Assembly: GCA_900551535.1 (NCBI GenBank) | Contig: URWJ01000035.1 | Span: 1 to 11,760, forward strand | Direction: 5' to 3' | Length of the DNA stretch: 11,760 nucleotides | Source of the DNA: an uncultured Granulicatella sp. | Lineage (GTDB): Bacteria > Bacillota > Bacilli > Lactobacillales > Aerococcaceae | Shown here: positions 1 through 6,993 of the stretch, in pieces | Numbering within the stretch: position 1 is the first letter of the stretch | How the letters are laid out: every line of letters starts with the position of its first letter | Program-made: the position numbers and the translations under genes | Notes under the pieces: generated by a model | What the model was told of the DNA's origin: nothing | Seen by the model: only the letters and a program-made list of their open reading frames with translations | Databases searched by the model: none

Positions 1-870
1 TGGTTTTCTTTGGTCCAGTTCTTCATAGAAATTCAAATAGTGGTCGTATCGCTCTTGCCAAATGTCTCCTGACTCCACTCCTGCAATCACAGCGCAGTTT
101 GGCTCATGTTGGTGCGAACACTCTCTGAATTTACATTCATGCTCTACTTCGACAAACTCAGGGAATAAATGCGGTAAGTCTTCTTTTTCAATCTCCATAA
201 AATCAACCGTACTGAATCCCGGAGTATCCGCAATCCACACGCCTTCGATTTCATGAAGCGATACGTGACGAGTCGTATGACGCCCACGCCCTAACGCATT
301 CGAAATCTCTCCCGTTTCTTGGTTTAAATCTGGAATCATCTCGTTCAGCAAGGTCGATTTTCCAACCCCTGACTGCCCTAAGAAGATGACCTTCTCACCA
401 CGCAAACTCTCTAAGAGTGGCGCCTTATCCTTCATCACTTCTTGCCCGAAATAAACTGGATAGCCGATTTTTTCATAACGTGCCTTAATGTCCACGAGGC
501 GAGACATCCCTGCCTCATCCAGCAAGTCGGTCTTCGTAATCATGATGACTGGTTTCACATCCAAGCCTTCCAAATATACGAGGAAGCGGTCCACTAAATG
601 CGTCGAAAATTCTGGTTCGACAGCCGACATCACGATAATCCCGACATCCACATTGGCAACAGGCGGACGAACGATGGCATTCTTTCGCGGCAAGATTTTC
701 GTTAGCGTTCCTTCTTGCAAGTTACTACTCTCGAACTCCACCACATCCCCAACAAGTGGCGATTGGCCTCGTTTGCGGAAAACTCCGCGCGCACGAGTTT
801 GATAGATGACTCCATCCGATTCAATATAGTAGAACCCGCTCAACGCTTTAATAATAATTCCTTGAGTCAT
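1..870 (-). CDS. rsgA: Ribosome small-subunit-dependent GTPase RsgA (3' end cut by window edge)
   Basis: RsgA is a cytoplasmic, circularly permuted GTPase that helps mature the 30S ribosomal subunit. I translated 290 codons reading down to base 1 with no stop; the family is about 290-300 residues, so only the last few residues are missing. The N-terminal OB-fold is followed by the G4 motif TKTD (112-115), the P-loop GQSGVGKST (165-173) and G3 DTPGF (215-219). This G4-G1-G3 order is the permutation diagnostic of the family. A C-terminal zinc knuckle follows: C246, C251, H253, C259. The ATG at 870-868 has AAGGAG at 876-881, five bases away. It is the only gene left of the island and has its own promoter. 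Identity is very secure. Confidence 0.97.
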   Translation of the reverse strand, partial: MTQGIIIKALSGFYYIESDGVIYQTRARGVFRKRGQSPLVGDVVEFESSNLQEGTLTKILPRKNAIVRPPVANVDVGIIVMSAVEPEFSTHLVDRFLVYLEGLDVKPVIMITKTDLLDEAGMSRLVDIKARYEKIGYPVYFGQEVMKDKAPLLESLRGEKVIFLGQSGVGKSTLLNEMIPDLNQETGEISNALGRGRHTTRHVSLHEIEGVWIADTPGFSTVDFMEIEKEDLPHLFPEFVEVEHECKFRECSHQHEPNCAVIAGVESGDIWQERYDHYLNFYEELDQRKP

Positions 871-899
871 AAGTACTCCTTCAAAGTAAAGATATACTT

Positions 900-928
900 A
901 TTATATAGCGAACTAGAACACATGACAA
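900..928 (-). promoter_or_regulatory. Probable rsgA promoter
   Basis: On the minus strand a TTGTCA -35 box (923-928, 5/6 match) is followed by a 17-base spacer and a perfect TATAAT -10 box (900-905). The start codon lies about 30 bases downstream. It lies between the split terminator and rsgA, so rsgA can be expressed independently of the island. Confidence 0.8.
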
Positions 929-933
929 ATGAC

Positions 934-956
934 TTGAAGAAAAAAGGCATTACTGG
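934..956. terminator. Left arm of a terminator hairpin split by the island
   Basis: This arm has an A-run (940-945), GCATT (947-951) and CTGG (953-956). It is complementary to the right arm at 7121-7144 (CCAG, then AATGC, then a T-run and CTTCAA). About 20 base pairs form between the arms, although they now lie more than 6 kb apart. Rejoined, they make a classical bidirectional rho-independent terminator, which would have ended the gene now ending at 7148 before rsgA. Confidence 0.75.
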
Positions 957-958
957 AA
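955..958. repeat. Candidate target-site duplication GGAA, left copy
   Basis: GGAA lies directly before the first base of the left repeat (959) and recurs at 7115-7118, directly after the right end of the third repeat. Four bases alone could match by chance. The call rests on the clean terminator hairpin obtained when the island and one GGAA are removed. Confidence 0.55.
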
Positions 959-1049
959 GGCACTGACCCCCGTAAATGAGAATTAAATAAAAGCACCTCC
1001 AAGTTGGATTTAGTACAATATTATCAAGTGCTCATGGAGGTGGCTTTTA
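959..1049 (+). repeat. Island repeat, copy 1 (left end, lacks right terminus)
   Basis: The first 34 bases (959-992) match the starts of the copies at 4332 and 6994, with at most one difference among the three. A hairpin follows: CACCTCCA (994-1001) with TGGAGGTG (1035-1042), flanked by AAAAG and CTTTT. Read on the minus strand it ends in CTTTTATTT, so it can act as a backup terminator for the copper operon before rsgA. The GGGGTCAGT right terminus of copy 3 is missing here. The right boundary near 1049 is approximate. Confidence 0.75.
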
Positions 1050-1076
1050 GGATTTTAAAAGAAATCAGTTCTATAA

Positions 1077-1127
1077 TAAATTAAAAATCGTGTTGGTAGA
1101 AAAATTGTCTACTTCTACCAACACGAT
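1077..1127 (-). terminator. Rho-independent terminator of the copper operon
   Basis: There is a perfect 15-bp stem (1087-1101 with 1113-1127; arm ATCGTGTTGGTAGAA) and an 11-base loop. On the minus strand it is followed by TTTTTAATTT (1077-1086). It lies about 95 bases after the copB stop codon. The rest of 1050-1221 holds no gene that I can see. Confidence 0.85.
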
Positions 1128-1221
1128 ATTACAAAGAGCCAGTACTTACATCTCTTTTTCTCCTGTAAAACTATTGTATCTTGATACTTTAAGGAGTTTC
1201 AATCATTCGATCTGTTAACCG

Positions 1222-3462
1222 TTATTTTTTTGGATCTAAACTTAATAACATAGCATTAATAGCGACGATGACTGTTGACACAGACATTAGGATTCCTCCT
1301 AATGAAGGGCTTAATGTGATACCAATAGGAGCCAAAATTCCTGCAGCTAGAGGGATAGCTATAAAGTTATAACCAGCTCCCCAAAATAGGTTTTGTTTCA
1401 TTTTACGAGTTGTTTTGTGTGCTAATTCAATGAATGATTCAATATCTCCTGGATCGGATTGAGTCAATATGACATCAGCTGAATCCAATGCAACTTGAGT
1501 TCCAGCACCTATAGCTATACCAACATCTGCTAAGGCAAGAGAAGGCGCATCATTTACACCATCACCTACCATGATAACTTTCTTTCCTTCATCTTTAAGT
1601 GTTTTAACTAACTCATATTTGTCTTGTGGAGATTGATTTGATCTATATTCAATCCCTAAATCTACTGCCGCGCCTTGAGCCGCTTTTTCATTATCACCTG
1701 TTGCCATAATTGGTTGAATATTGTTCTTTTTAAGAGCTTTAATTAACGCTTTACTCGTTGGTTTTAATTCGTCCCCTAAAGCTACAGCACCAATGGCATC
1801 ATCGTTTTCTACTAAGACACTAAGAGTTGCTCCTTTTGGAATATCCATATCAAGATTACGTCCATAGGCTTTTTGACTGATTAATTGGTAACGGTGCCCA
1901 CCTGCTTTACCCTCTACTCCAGAACCGGAAATCACATCAATCGAATCAAAAGATGCTGGACGTATATTTTGCTGCTCGGCGAAACTTATAATTGATTGAG
2001 CAATTGGGTGGCTAGATCCTCCTTCAATACCTGCCAATAAGGCAATGATTTCCTCTTTTGTATATTTGTCATTAAGAAGTTTTACATCTAATACTTTAAA
2101 TTCACCAGTTGTTAAAGTACCCGTTTTATCTAAAATCATCACATCTGCATCTTGAGCTATTTCTAAGGCTTGGCGGTCTTTTACTAGTAAGCCACGGCTA
2201 GCTCCTAAGCTTGTGCTACGGGCGGTTACCAATGGAATAGCCAGACCCAATGCGTGCGGACAAGCAATAACTAATGTAGTAATAGTAAATATAACTGCCG
2301 TTGGGATATCTCCAATAATCATCCACACTACAAAAGCAATTAGCGCGACAATAACAGCAATATAGAAGAGCCACCCTGCAACCTTTTGCGCAATATTTTC
2401 TGCCCTGGAAGGCTGACTTTGAGCTTGGCTGATTAAATTCTGTACTTGAGAGATAAAGGATTGATCACCTGTCTCAAGCACTTTAATATAAAGAACCCCT
2501 TCTCCATTTGTTGAGCCCCCGATTACTTCATCGCCAGGGCCTTTTTTTACTGCTTTTGACTCCCCAGTTAGAAGAGCTTCATTTAAACGTGATTCGCCAC
2601 GCTCGATAATCCCGTCTGCTGGCACATTTTCTCCGGCTTGAACACGAATTAAATCACCTACCTTTAAGTCAGCAACTGGTCGTGTTTCAATTGAATCGTC
2701 TTCTAATACAACGTGAGCATCTTTCGGCACTAACTTAGCCAATTCTGCTTGTGCGTCTCCTGCTTCTCCAATAGCTTTCATCTCAATCCAGTGACCTAAT
2801 AGCATGATTAATAGTAATGAAGCAAATTCAAAGAAAAAGTCCATCACGTGTTCACCCGTTACGTAGGTAATGATCACAGCATAAATACTGTATAAATATG
2901 AAACACTTAAACCTAAAGAAACGAGTGCCATCATTCCAGGTTTTTTTTGTTTAAATTCGTCAACTGCACCTTGATAGAATGGACGTCCACCATAAATAAT
3001 TAATATAGTAGATAAAATAGCTACTACAATATCAGAATATGGAAAAGTAAACTGGAATGGTAGTTTAAATCCATGCAAAGGGGAAAAGAACATAATAATG
3101 ATTCCTAGTGGCAATGACTTTAAGAAAAGTTCCTTAAAGTTTCCGTGATGATGGTGGGCATGCCCTCCGTGCCCACTGTGGTCATGCCCACTGTGCCCGC
3201 TGTGATCATGCCCACTATGCCCGCTGTGATCATGCCCACTGTGCCCGCTGTGATTATGCCCACTGTGCTCGCTATGATCATGTCCATTGTGCTCGCTATG
3301 ATCATGCCCATTGTGCCCGCTATGATCATGCCCAGCATGATGTTCTTGATGTTTATCCTTATGGTCTCCATGTTCATCTGTGATTCCATGCTCGTGTTTT
3401 AACTTATCCATGTCGTCATAATCATGGTGATTATGGGACGAATTTCTGTTGTCATTATTCAT
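1222..3462 (-). CDS. copB: Copper-exporting P-type ATPase CopB (P1B-3 type, His-rich N-terminus)
   Basis: This is a membrane pump that uses ATP to export copper (and often silver) ions. The cytosolic N-terminus (1-107) is dominated by His-Gly-Asp-Ser repeats. About eight transmembrane segments follow. Visible motifs: LTGES actuator (298-302), CPH metal site in the sixth membrane helix (401-403), phosphorylated Asp in DKTGTLT (445-451), SHP (484-486), TGDN (588-591) and GDGVND (633-638). The C-terminal helices carry YN (698-699) and MSVST...NA (726-737), which together with CPH define the P1B-3/CopB group rather than CopA (CPC). Its length of 746 is normal. AAGGAGG (3471-3477) sits 8 bases before the ATG. 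The gene starts 19 bases after the small ORF 3482-3715, so the two are co-transcribed. Copper is the best-supported substrate; silver cannot be excluded. Confidence 0.95.
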   Translation of the reverse strand: MNNDNRNSSHNHHDYDDMDKLKHEHGITDEHGDHKDKHQEHHAGHDHSGHNGHDHSEHNGHDHSEHSGHNHSGHSGHDHSGHSGHDHSGHSGHDHSGHGGHAHHHHGNFKELFLKSLPLGIIIMFFSPLHGFKLPFQFTFPYSDIVVAILSTILIIYGGRPFYQGAVDEFKQKKPGMMALVSLGLSVSYLYSIYAVIITYVTGEHVMDFFFEFASLLLIMLLGHWIEMKAIGEAGDAQAELAKLVPKDAHVVLEDDSIETRPVADLKVGDLIRVQAGENVPADGIIERGESRLNEALLTGESKAVKKGPGDEVIGGSTNGEGVLYIKVLETGDQSFISQVQNLISQAQSQPSRAENIAQKVAGWLFYIAVIVALIAFVVWMIIGDIPTAVIFTITTLVIACPHALGLAIPLVTARSTSLGASRGLLVKDRQALEIAQDADVMILDKTGTLTTGEFKVLDVKLLNDKYTKEEIIALLAGIEGGSSHPIAQSIISFAEQQNIRPASFDSIDVISGSGVEGKAGGHRYQLISQKAYGRNLDMDIPKGATLSVLVENDDAIGAVALGDELKPTSKALIKALKKNNIQPIMATGDNEKAAQGAAVDLGIEYRSNQSPQDKYELVKTLKDEGKKVIMVGDGVNDAPSLALADVGIAIGAGTQVALDSADVILTQSDPGDIESFIELAHKTTRKMKQNLFWGAGYNFIAIPLAAGILAPIGITLSPSLGGILMSVSTVIVAINAMLLSLDPKK
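3166..3333 (-). repeat. 24-bp coding tandem repeat (7 units) in copB
   Basis: Seven in-frame 24-base units encode the octapeptide GHDHSGHS with small variants (residues 44-99 of CopB). A degenerate eighth unit, GHAHHHHG, follows. Each unit supplies three or four histidines for metal binding. The near-identical units should be prone to expansion and contraction by slippage. Overlapping open frames here are artefacts of the repeat. Confidence 0.9.
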
Positions 3463-3481
3463 TTTAAATTCCTCCTTATGC

Positions 3482-3715
3482 TTAATGATGATGTAAATGA
3501 CATTCGCATTGTCCTTCTGGACAATTGCAATCCACTTCTTCTACTGCGAAAGATTTTTTCATCTCTAATATTTTTTCTAGTCGATCTATATCATCGAAGC
3601 TTAAAACATGATCTTCAATGATGCTTCCTATTACATTTCCGACTTTCTTATTGCAAATACGGTTAAAAATATCTTCTGCATCTGTGATATAAGTATTAAA
3701 TTCTATTGTGCTCAT
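3482..3715 (-). CDS. Small Cys/His-tailed protein of unknown function, first gene of copper operon
   Basis: This is a 77-residue protein that I do not recognise. Residues 1-60 look like a soluble, mostly helical acidic domain (ITDAEDIFNRI, then DDIDRLEKILEMKK). The last 16 residues are a metal-ligand cluster, DCNCPEGQCECHLHHH, with four Cys and four His. There is no signal peptide or membrane segment. It is not CopZ, because there is no GMxCxxC ferredoxin-like fold. A purine-rich stretch GAAGGGAAGGAG precedes the ATG; its nearest AAGGAG is only one base from the start, so the upstream GAAGGG may be the working site. It is the promoter-proximal gene and lies directly upstream of copB. A role as copper-binding chaperone, sensor or buffer feeding CopB is my inference from ligand content and position. 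Confidence 0.75.
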   Translation of the reverse strand: MSTIEFNTYITDAEDIFNRICNKKVGNVIGSIIEDHVLSFDDIDRLEKILEMKKSFAVEEVDCNCPEGQCECHLHHH

Positions 3716-3736
3716 TCTCCTTCCCTTCTAGTTGTC

Positions 3737-3794
3737 TACAGATGTGAACAAACATGTTCAAAGTAAGTTTACTATTGTAAACAAACTGTGTCAA
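3737..3794 (-). promoter_or_regulatory. Copper operon promoter with two cop-box-like operators
   Basis: On the minus strand a perfect TTGACA (3789-3794) is followed by a 17-base spacer and a weak TAAACT -10 (3766-3771). Two sites match the CopY cop box TACAnnTGTA at 7 of 8 fixed positions: 3737-3746 (TACAGATGTG, plus strand) and 3770-3779 (TACTATTGTA). Their centres are 33 bases apart, about three helical turns. The second lies in the palindrome GTTTAC-TATT-GTAAAC (3767-3782), which overlaps the -10 and spacer. A third palindrome, GAACA-AACA-TGTTC, lies between (3746-3759). This arrangement suits repression by a CopY-type regulator, but none is encoded in the window. Confidence 0.6.
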
Positions 3795-3830
3795 GTATTT
3801 TTAACAAATGTAAGGAACGCTTATAGCTTT

Positions 3831-4331
3831 TTATCTCTCCCCTTCTATCCCATAATAATTTTCATAGTTTTTCCTATACTGAACAAGGTCAGAAAATTGT
3901 TCTTTATTCAAAAAATACTCTTGCATAAGGGTGTTCTTTTTTTCTTGCAATTTATCGAGGTTTGATAGTATTTCTTTTGTTTTTGGTAGCTTCTTATAGT
4001 TTTCTAAAATTTCTTTAGCAGCAATTTTATATACGGAAAGTTCGCTATAATACTCCTCTGCAAATTGTTTATCTTCCGGATTTTTCTTGTGGTATTTATA
4101 GATTTCACGATACTTATTTATAGTATTTATATTTTCCATATCTTGAGATAAACTCTTCATTTTAGTTTCAATGTTCTTTATTTTATCTAACAAATCTTGT
4201 CTATCATCGGCAGATTTTTTGATTAGATCATCGAGCTGGGTAATGGAATTAATGCCTTGTTCTCTTAATTTAATTATTGAATCTGCCATTGTTTTGATAT
4301 TATGTTTTCTTGCCCAAACTTCATAACCTTT
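3831..4331 (-). pseudogene. C-terminal remnant of a relaxase/mobilization protein, 5' end lost at the repeat
   Basis: The frame from the internal ATG at 4289 encodes 152 lysine-rich, coiled-coil-prone residues. It reads further upstream without a stop as KGYEVWARKHNIKT before entering the repeat at 4332; a stop follows inside the repeat (4356-4358). The join (YEVWARKHNIKTMADSIIKL, then REQGIN) resembles the region after the nuclease domain of plasmid and ICE relaxases, recognised from memory. The N-terminal Tyr/HUH catalytic half is absent. I see no Shine-Dalgarno at the ATG. The fragment is probably a dead end of a mobilizable element that once carried the copper operon. Length and coiled-coil character are observed; the relaxase identity is family recognition without a search. 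Confidence 0.7.
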
Positions 4332-4412
4332 GGCACTGACCCCCGTAAATGAGAATTAAATAAAAACACCCCAAAAGTTAGATTTTCTGTCTAACTTTTT
4401 GGGGTCAGTACA
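4332..4412 (+). repeat. Island repeat, copy 2 (hybrid with an IS-like right end)
   Basis: Its first 34 bases equal those of copy 1. The central hairpin seen in copies 1 and 3 is replaced after about base 4370 by a sequence ending TAACTTTTTGGGGTCAGTACA. This end resembles the terminus of IS150-group IS3-family elements as I remember them. The copy separates the relaxase remnant and copper operon from cadCA. It looks like a recombination joint between two related element ends. Confidence 0.75.
4356..4404 (-). terminator. Terminator of cadCA formed by repeat copy 2
   Basis: CCCCAAAAGTTAGA (4369-4382) pairs with 4390-4404, giving 14 bp with one bulged T and a 7-base loop. On the minus strand the stem is followed by TGTTTTTATTT. 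It starts 21 bases after the cadA stop, so the mobile repeat itself supplies the operon's terminator. Confidence 0.75.
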
Positions 4413-4425
4413 ACCATTTTAGAAC

Positions 4426-6555
4426 CTATTCTTTGATTTTCAATAAGCGTAAACTGTTTAATGTTACAAGTAAAGTTGCTCCCATATCAGCAAATATCGC
4501 TATCCAAAGTGTTAACCAACCGGGCATGACCAAAAGTAATGCCACTAATTTAATCGCCAAAGAGAAGGTAATGTTTTGCTTGATGATTGCTAAAGCCTTA
4601 CGACTTAATTTTATTGTATATGGCAATTTACTCAAATCATCAGACATTAAGGCGATGTCAGCCGTTTCTAAAGCTGTATCAGTTCCAGCACCACCCATTG
4701 CTACACCAACGGTAGATGCCGCAAGGGCTGGAGCATCATTCACGCCATCTCCGACCATCCCCACACTTTGATGTTTTTCTCGAAGTTCTTTAATAAAATT
4801 AAGCTTATCTTCTGGAAGTAAGTCAGCTTTAATATCCGAAACACCAACTTGTTTTCCGATGGCTGTTGCCGTTCTTTGGTTATCGCCTGTTAGCATCACT
4901 GTTTCGATTCCCATATTGTTCAACTTGCCGATAACTTCTTTAGACGATTCCCTCATTTCATCGGCTACGGCAATAAACGAAAGAATTTCTTTTTCTGTTC
5001 CTAACACCATCACCGTTTTACCTTGAGTTTGCATATCGGCAATTTTTTCTTTTTTATCGCTTGAAATGCTTCCGTGTAATTCCTCAAAAAGATTTTGACT
5101 TCCCACATAATACATTTCATTATTTATTTTGGCTTTAACGCCTTTACCTGTAATGGATTGAAAATCCTCTACTGTTACTTCATTGAATTTTAATCCATTT
5201 TCTTCTGCTTTTCGCATAATCGCTGAAGCAAGAGGGTGCTGCGATCCTTTTTCAATGGCTGATGTTATGGTTATTAATTCATTTTCATTTCTACCATATG
5301 TCACAATGTCTGTTACAGCTGGAATCCCTTTGGTTAATGTTCCTGTTTTATCAAAGGCTATCGCTTTTAAGTGTCCTGCTGCTTCTAAATGGATACCACC
5401 TTTAATTAATACACCATTTTTCGCTGCATTTCCTATTGCTGTAACCACAGCAACTGGAGTTGAGACTACTAAGGCACAAGGACAACCAACCACTAATACA
5501 GCTAATCCTTGATAAATCCATTGGCTCCAGTCTCCGCCAAATAATGGTGGAACTACTGCAATTAAAAGAGCTAGTATGACAATAGCTGGTGTATAGTATT
5601 TTGCAAATTTCTCGACAAACGCTTGAGAGGGGGCCCGTTCTGCTTGGGCTTCTTCTACCAAGTGAATGATTTTTGAAAGAGTGGTATCTTCAACTCGTTT
5701 TGTTACTTTAACCTCAAGTAACCCTTCTTCATTCAAGGTTCCTGCAAATACTTCATCATTTGTGATTTTCGTTACTGGAACACTTTCACCTGTAATCGCA
5801 GCCTGATTTAATGTCGATGTACCTTTAACCACTATTCCATCCATTGCTAACTTTTGACCGGGCTTAACTATCATGATGTCTCCAACTTGAATCTCATCAA
5901 CATGAATCATCATTTCTTCATTGCCTCGTCGAATTAACGCTTCTTTTGGGGCAATATCCATTAAAGATTCAATAGATTGACGTGCTTTATCCATTGAATA
6001 ACGCTCTAATGCTTCACTAATCGCAAATAGGATAACAACGGTTGCCCCTTCACCCCATTCACCAATAATTGCAGCTCCTATAATGGCAATAGTCATAAGC
6101 GTATTCATATCGAAATTTAATCTGCTTAAATTTTTGAGACCTTTAATAAATAACGAATATCCACCGATTAAAATGGACGCTGCATAACCAATTGTCGGTA
6201 GAACATGCTCTTCACCATAGTGCTCTCCTAAGAACCAGCTAACTACAAGTAAAAGAGCTGATATATATACCTTAATGTTTTCTTTCTGCTTCCAAAAAGG
6301 TTCTCCTTCTACCCTTTGTTCTTTTTCATCTCGAATTTTTAAATTTTCAAATGCTCCTGCTTTTTCTAATTCTTCAATGGTTGTCGTCCCTTTAACATAA
6401 ACTTTAGATGCTCCGAAATTTACTTTCGCATCCTGAACACCGGGAAGTTCTTTAACATTATTTTCAAAAATGGCTGCACAGTTAGTACAAGTAAATCCTT
6501 GAACACGATAGGCTTTCATTTCTTCTTCGAACTGTTTTGCTTTCCCACTAGACAT
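4426..6555 (-). CDS. cadA: Cadmium/zinc-exporting P-type ATPase CadA
   Basis: This is a membrane ATPase that exports Cd(II), Zn(II) and usually Pb(II). One N-terminal heavy-metal-associated domain carries GFTCTNCA (C23, C26). Then come paired membrane helices, TGES (255-258), the CPC metal site (358-360), DKTGTLT (402-408), QHP (439-441), TGDN (556-559) and GDGVND (602-607). The C-terminal helices have K669 and DMG (690-692), the Lys/Asp pair that marks the divalent Zn/Cd/Pb group (P1B-2) and separates it from copper CopA. At 709 residues it is of normal length. The ATG (6553-6555) overlaps the end of cadC by 8 bases and has GAGGTGA (6562-6568) inside cadC, so translation is coupled. Expression should be released when CadC binds metal. 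Confidence 0.96.
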   Translation of the reverse strand: MSSGKAKQFEEEMKAYRVQGFTCTNCAAIFENNVKELPGVQDAKVNFGASKVYVKGTTTIEELEKAGAFENLKIRDEKEQRVEGEPFWKQKENIKVYISALLLVVSWFLGEHYGEEHVLPTIGYAASILIGGYSLFIKGLKNLSRLNFDMNTLMTIAIIGAAIIGEWGEGATVVILFAISEALERYSMDKARQSIESLMDIAPKEALIRRGNEEMMIHVDEIQVGDIMIVKPGQKLAMDGIVVKGTSTLNQAAITGESVPVTKITNDEVFAGTLNEEGLLEVKVTKRVEDTTLSKIIHLVEEAQAERAPSQAFVEKFAKYYTPAIVILALLIAVVPPLFGGDWSQWIYQGLAVLVVGCPCALVVSTPVAVVTAIGNAAKNGVLIKGGIHLEAAGHLKAIAFDKTGTLTKGIPAVTDIVTYGRNENELITITSAIEKGSQHPLASAIMRKAEENGLKFNEVTVEDFQSITGKGVKAKINNEMYYVGSQNLFEELHGSISSDKKEKIADMQTQGKTVMVLGTEKEILSFIAVADEMRESSKEVIGKLNNMGIETVMLTGDNQRTATAIGKQVGVSDIKADLLPEDKLNFIKELREKHQSVGMVGDGVNDAPALAASTVGVAMGGAGTDTALETADIALMSDDLSKLPYTIKLSRKALAIIKQNITFSLAIKLVALLLVMPGWLTLWIAIFADMGATLLVTLNSLRLLKIKE

Positions 6556-6916
6556 TGATCTTCACCTCTTTCTTAAGTGCCAATGCAATCATCATAATTT
6601 GTCTGATATGCTCATCATCTAATGAATAAAATGCAAGTTTTCCCTCTTTTCGAAACTTAACAATCCCTTGCTTATGGAGCGTTCGTAGGTGATGAGAGGC
6701 ATTTGCAACCGTAACACCTATAATATTTGCAATATCACACACACACAGTTCGTCATCTTGACACAATGCATAGGTAATTTTTGCTCTATTTTTATCTGCA
6801 ATAGCTTTTAACATTTGGGCAACACTAGAAATATCTACTGTCTGTAAATTACCTTGTATTCGATTGACCTTTTCTTCGTCATAACAATAAATTTCACAAG
6901 TATCTTTGTTAATCAT
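6548..6916 (-). CDS. cadC: Metal-responsive ArsR/SmtB-family repressor CadC
   Basis: CadC is a winged-helix dimer that represses the cad operon and leaves DNA when Cd, Pb or Zn binds. The 122 residues closely follow the staphylococcal plasmid pI258 protein as I recall it. The N-terminal inducer cysteines C7 and C11, and the helix-3 pair C58 and C60 in ELCVCD, are all present. The recognition helix region reads VANASHHLRTL (70-80). In the second, helix-5 zinc site, D101, H103 and E117 are kept, but position 114 is Leu (codon CTT) where I recall His in pI258. GAGGTGA (6921-6927) lies 4 bases before the ATG. It is the first gene of cadCA and has its operator just upstream, so it autoregulates. 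Strong likeness to a plasmid-borne staphylococcal gene fits horizontal transfer. Confidence 0.95.
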   Translation of the reverse strand: MINKDTCEIYCYDEEKVNRIQGNLQTVDISSVAQMLKAIADKNRAKITYALCQDDELCVCDIANIIGVTVANASHHLRTLHKQGIVKFRKEGKLAFYSLDDEHIRQIMMIALALKKEVKINV

Positions 6917-6934
6917 ATTCTCACCTCAATATCA

Positions 6935-6984
6935 TTCAAGTATTCGCTTGAACATAGTATGACCCTTTTCATTAATTAAGTCAA
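6935..6984 (-). promoter_or_regulatory. cad promoter and CadC operator
   Basis: On the minus strand TTGACT (6979-6984), a 17-base spacer and CATACT (6956-6961) form the promoter. Directly downstream is the perfect inverted repeat TTCAAG-CGAATA-CTTGAA (6935-6952). Its 6-6-6 layout and TTGAA half-sites resemble the staphylococcal cad operator. It covers the likely transcription start, so bound CadC would block initiation. Confidence 0.85.
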
Positions 6985-6993
6985 GTGTTTTTT

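Noticed and set aside
62..966. Plus-strand open frames at 62-256, 488-802 and 715-966
   Set aside because: The first two lie wholly antisense to rsgA; the third is largely antisense to it and runs over its promoter. None has independent support.
3120..3402. Open frames on both strands rich in Met-Pro-Val or Ile-Thr-Gly repeats
   Set aside because: They are other-frame readings of the 24-bp histidine repeat inside copB, with no ribosome sites and no plausible product.
3482..3715. CopZ copper chaperone
   Set aside because: There is no N-terminal MxCxxC motif or ferredoxin-like pattern; the cysteines lie only in the last 16 residues.
4426..6555. Copper ATPase CopA as identity for the CPC-type pump
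   Set aside because: The C-terminal K669 and DMG motif and the partner CadC with a cad-type operator indicate the Cd/Zn/Pb group; CopA would carry a YN and MxxSS pattern.
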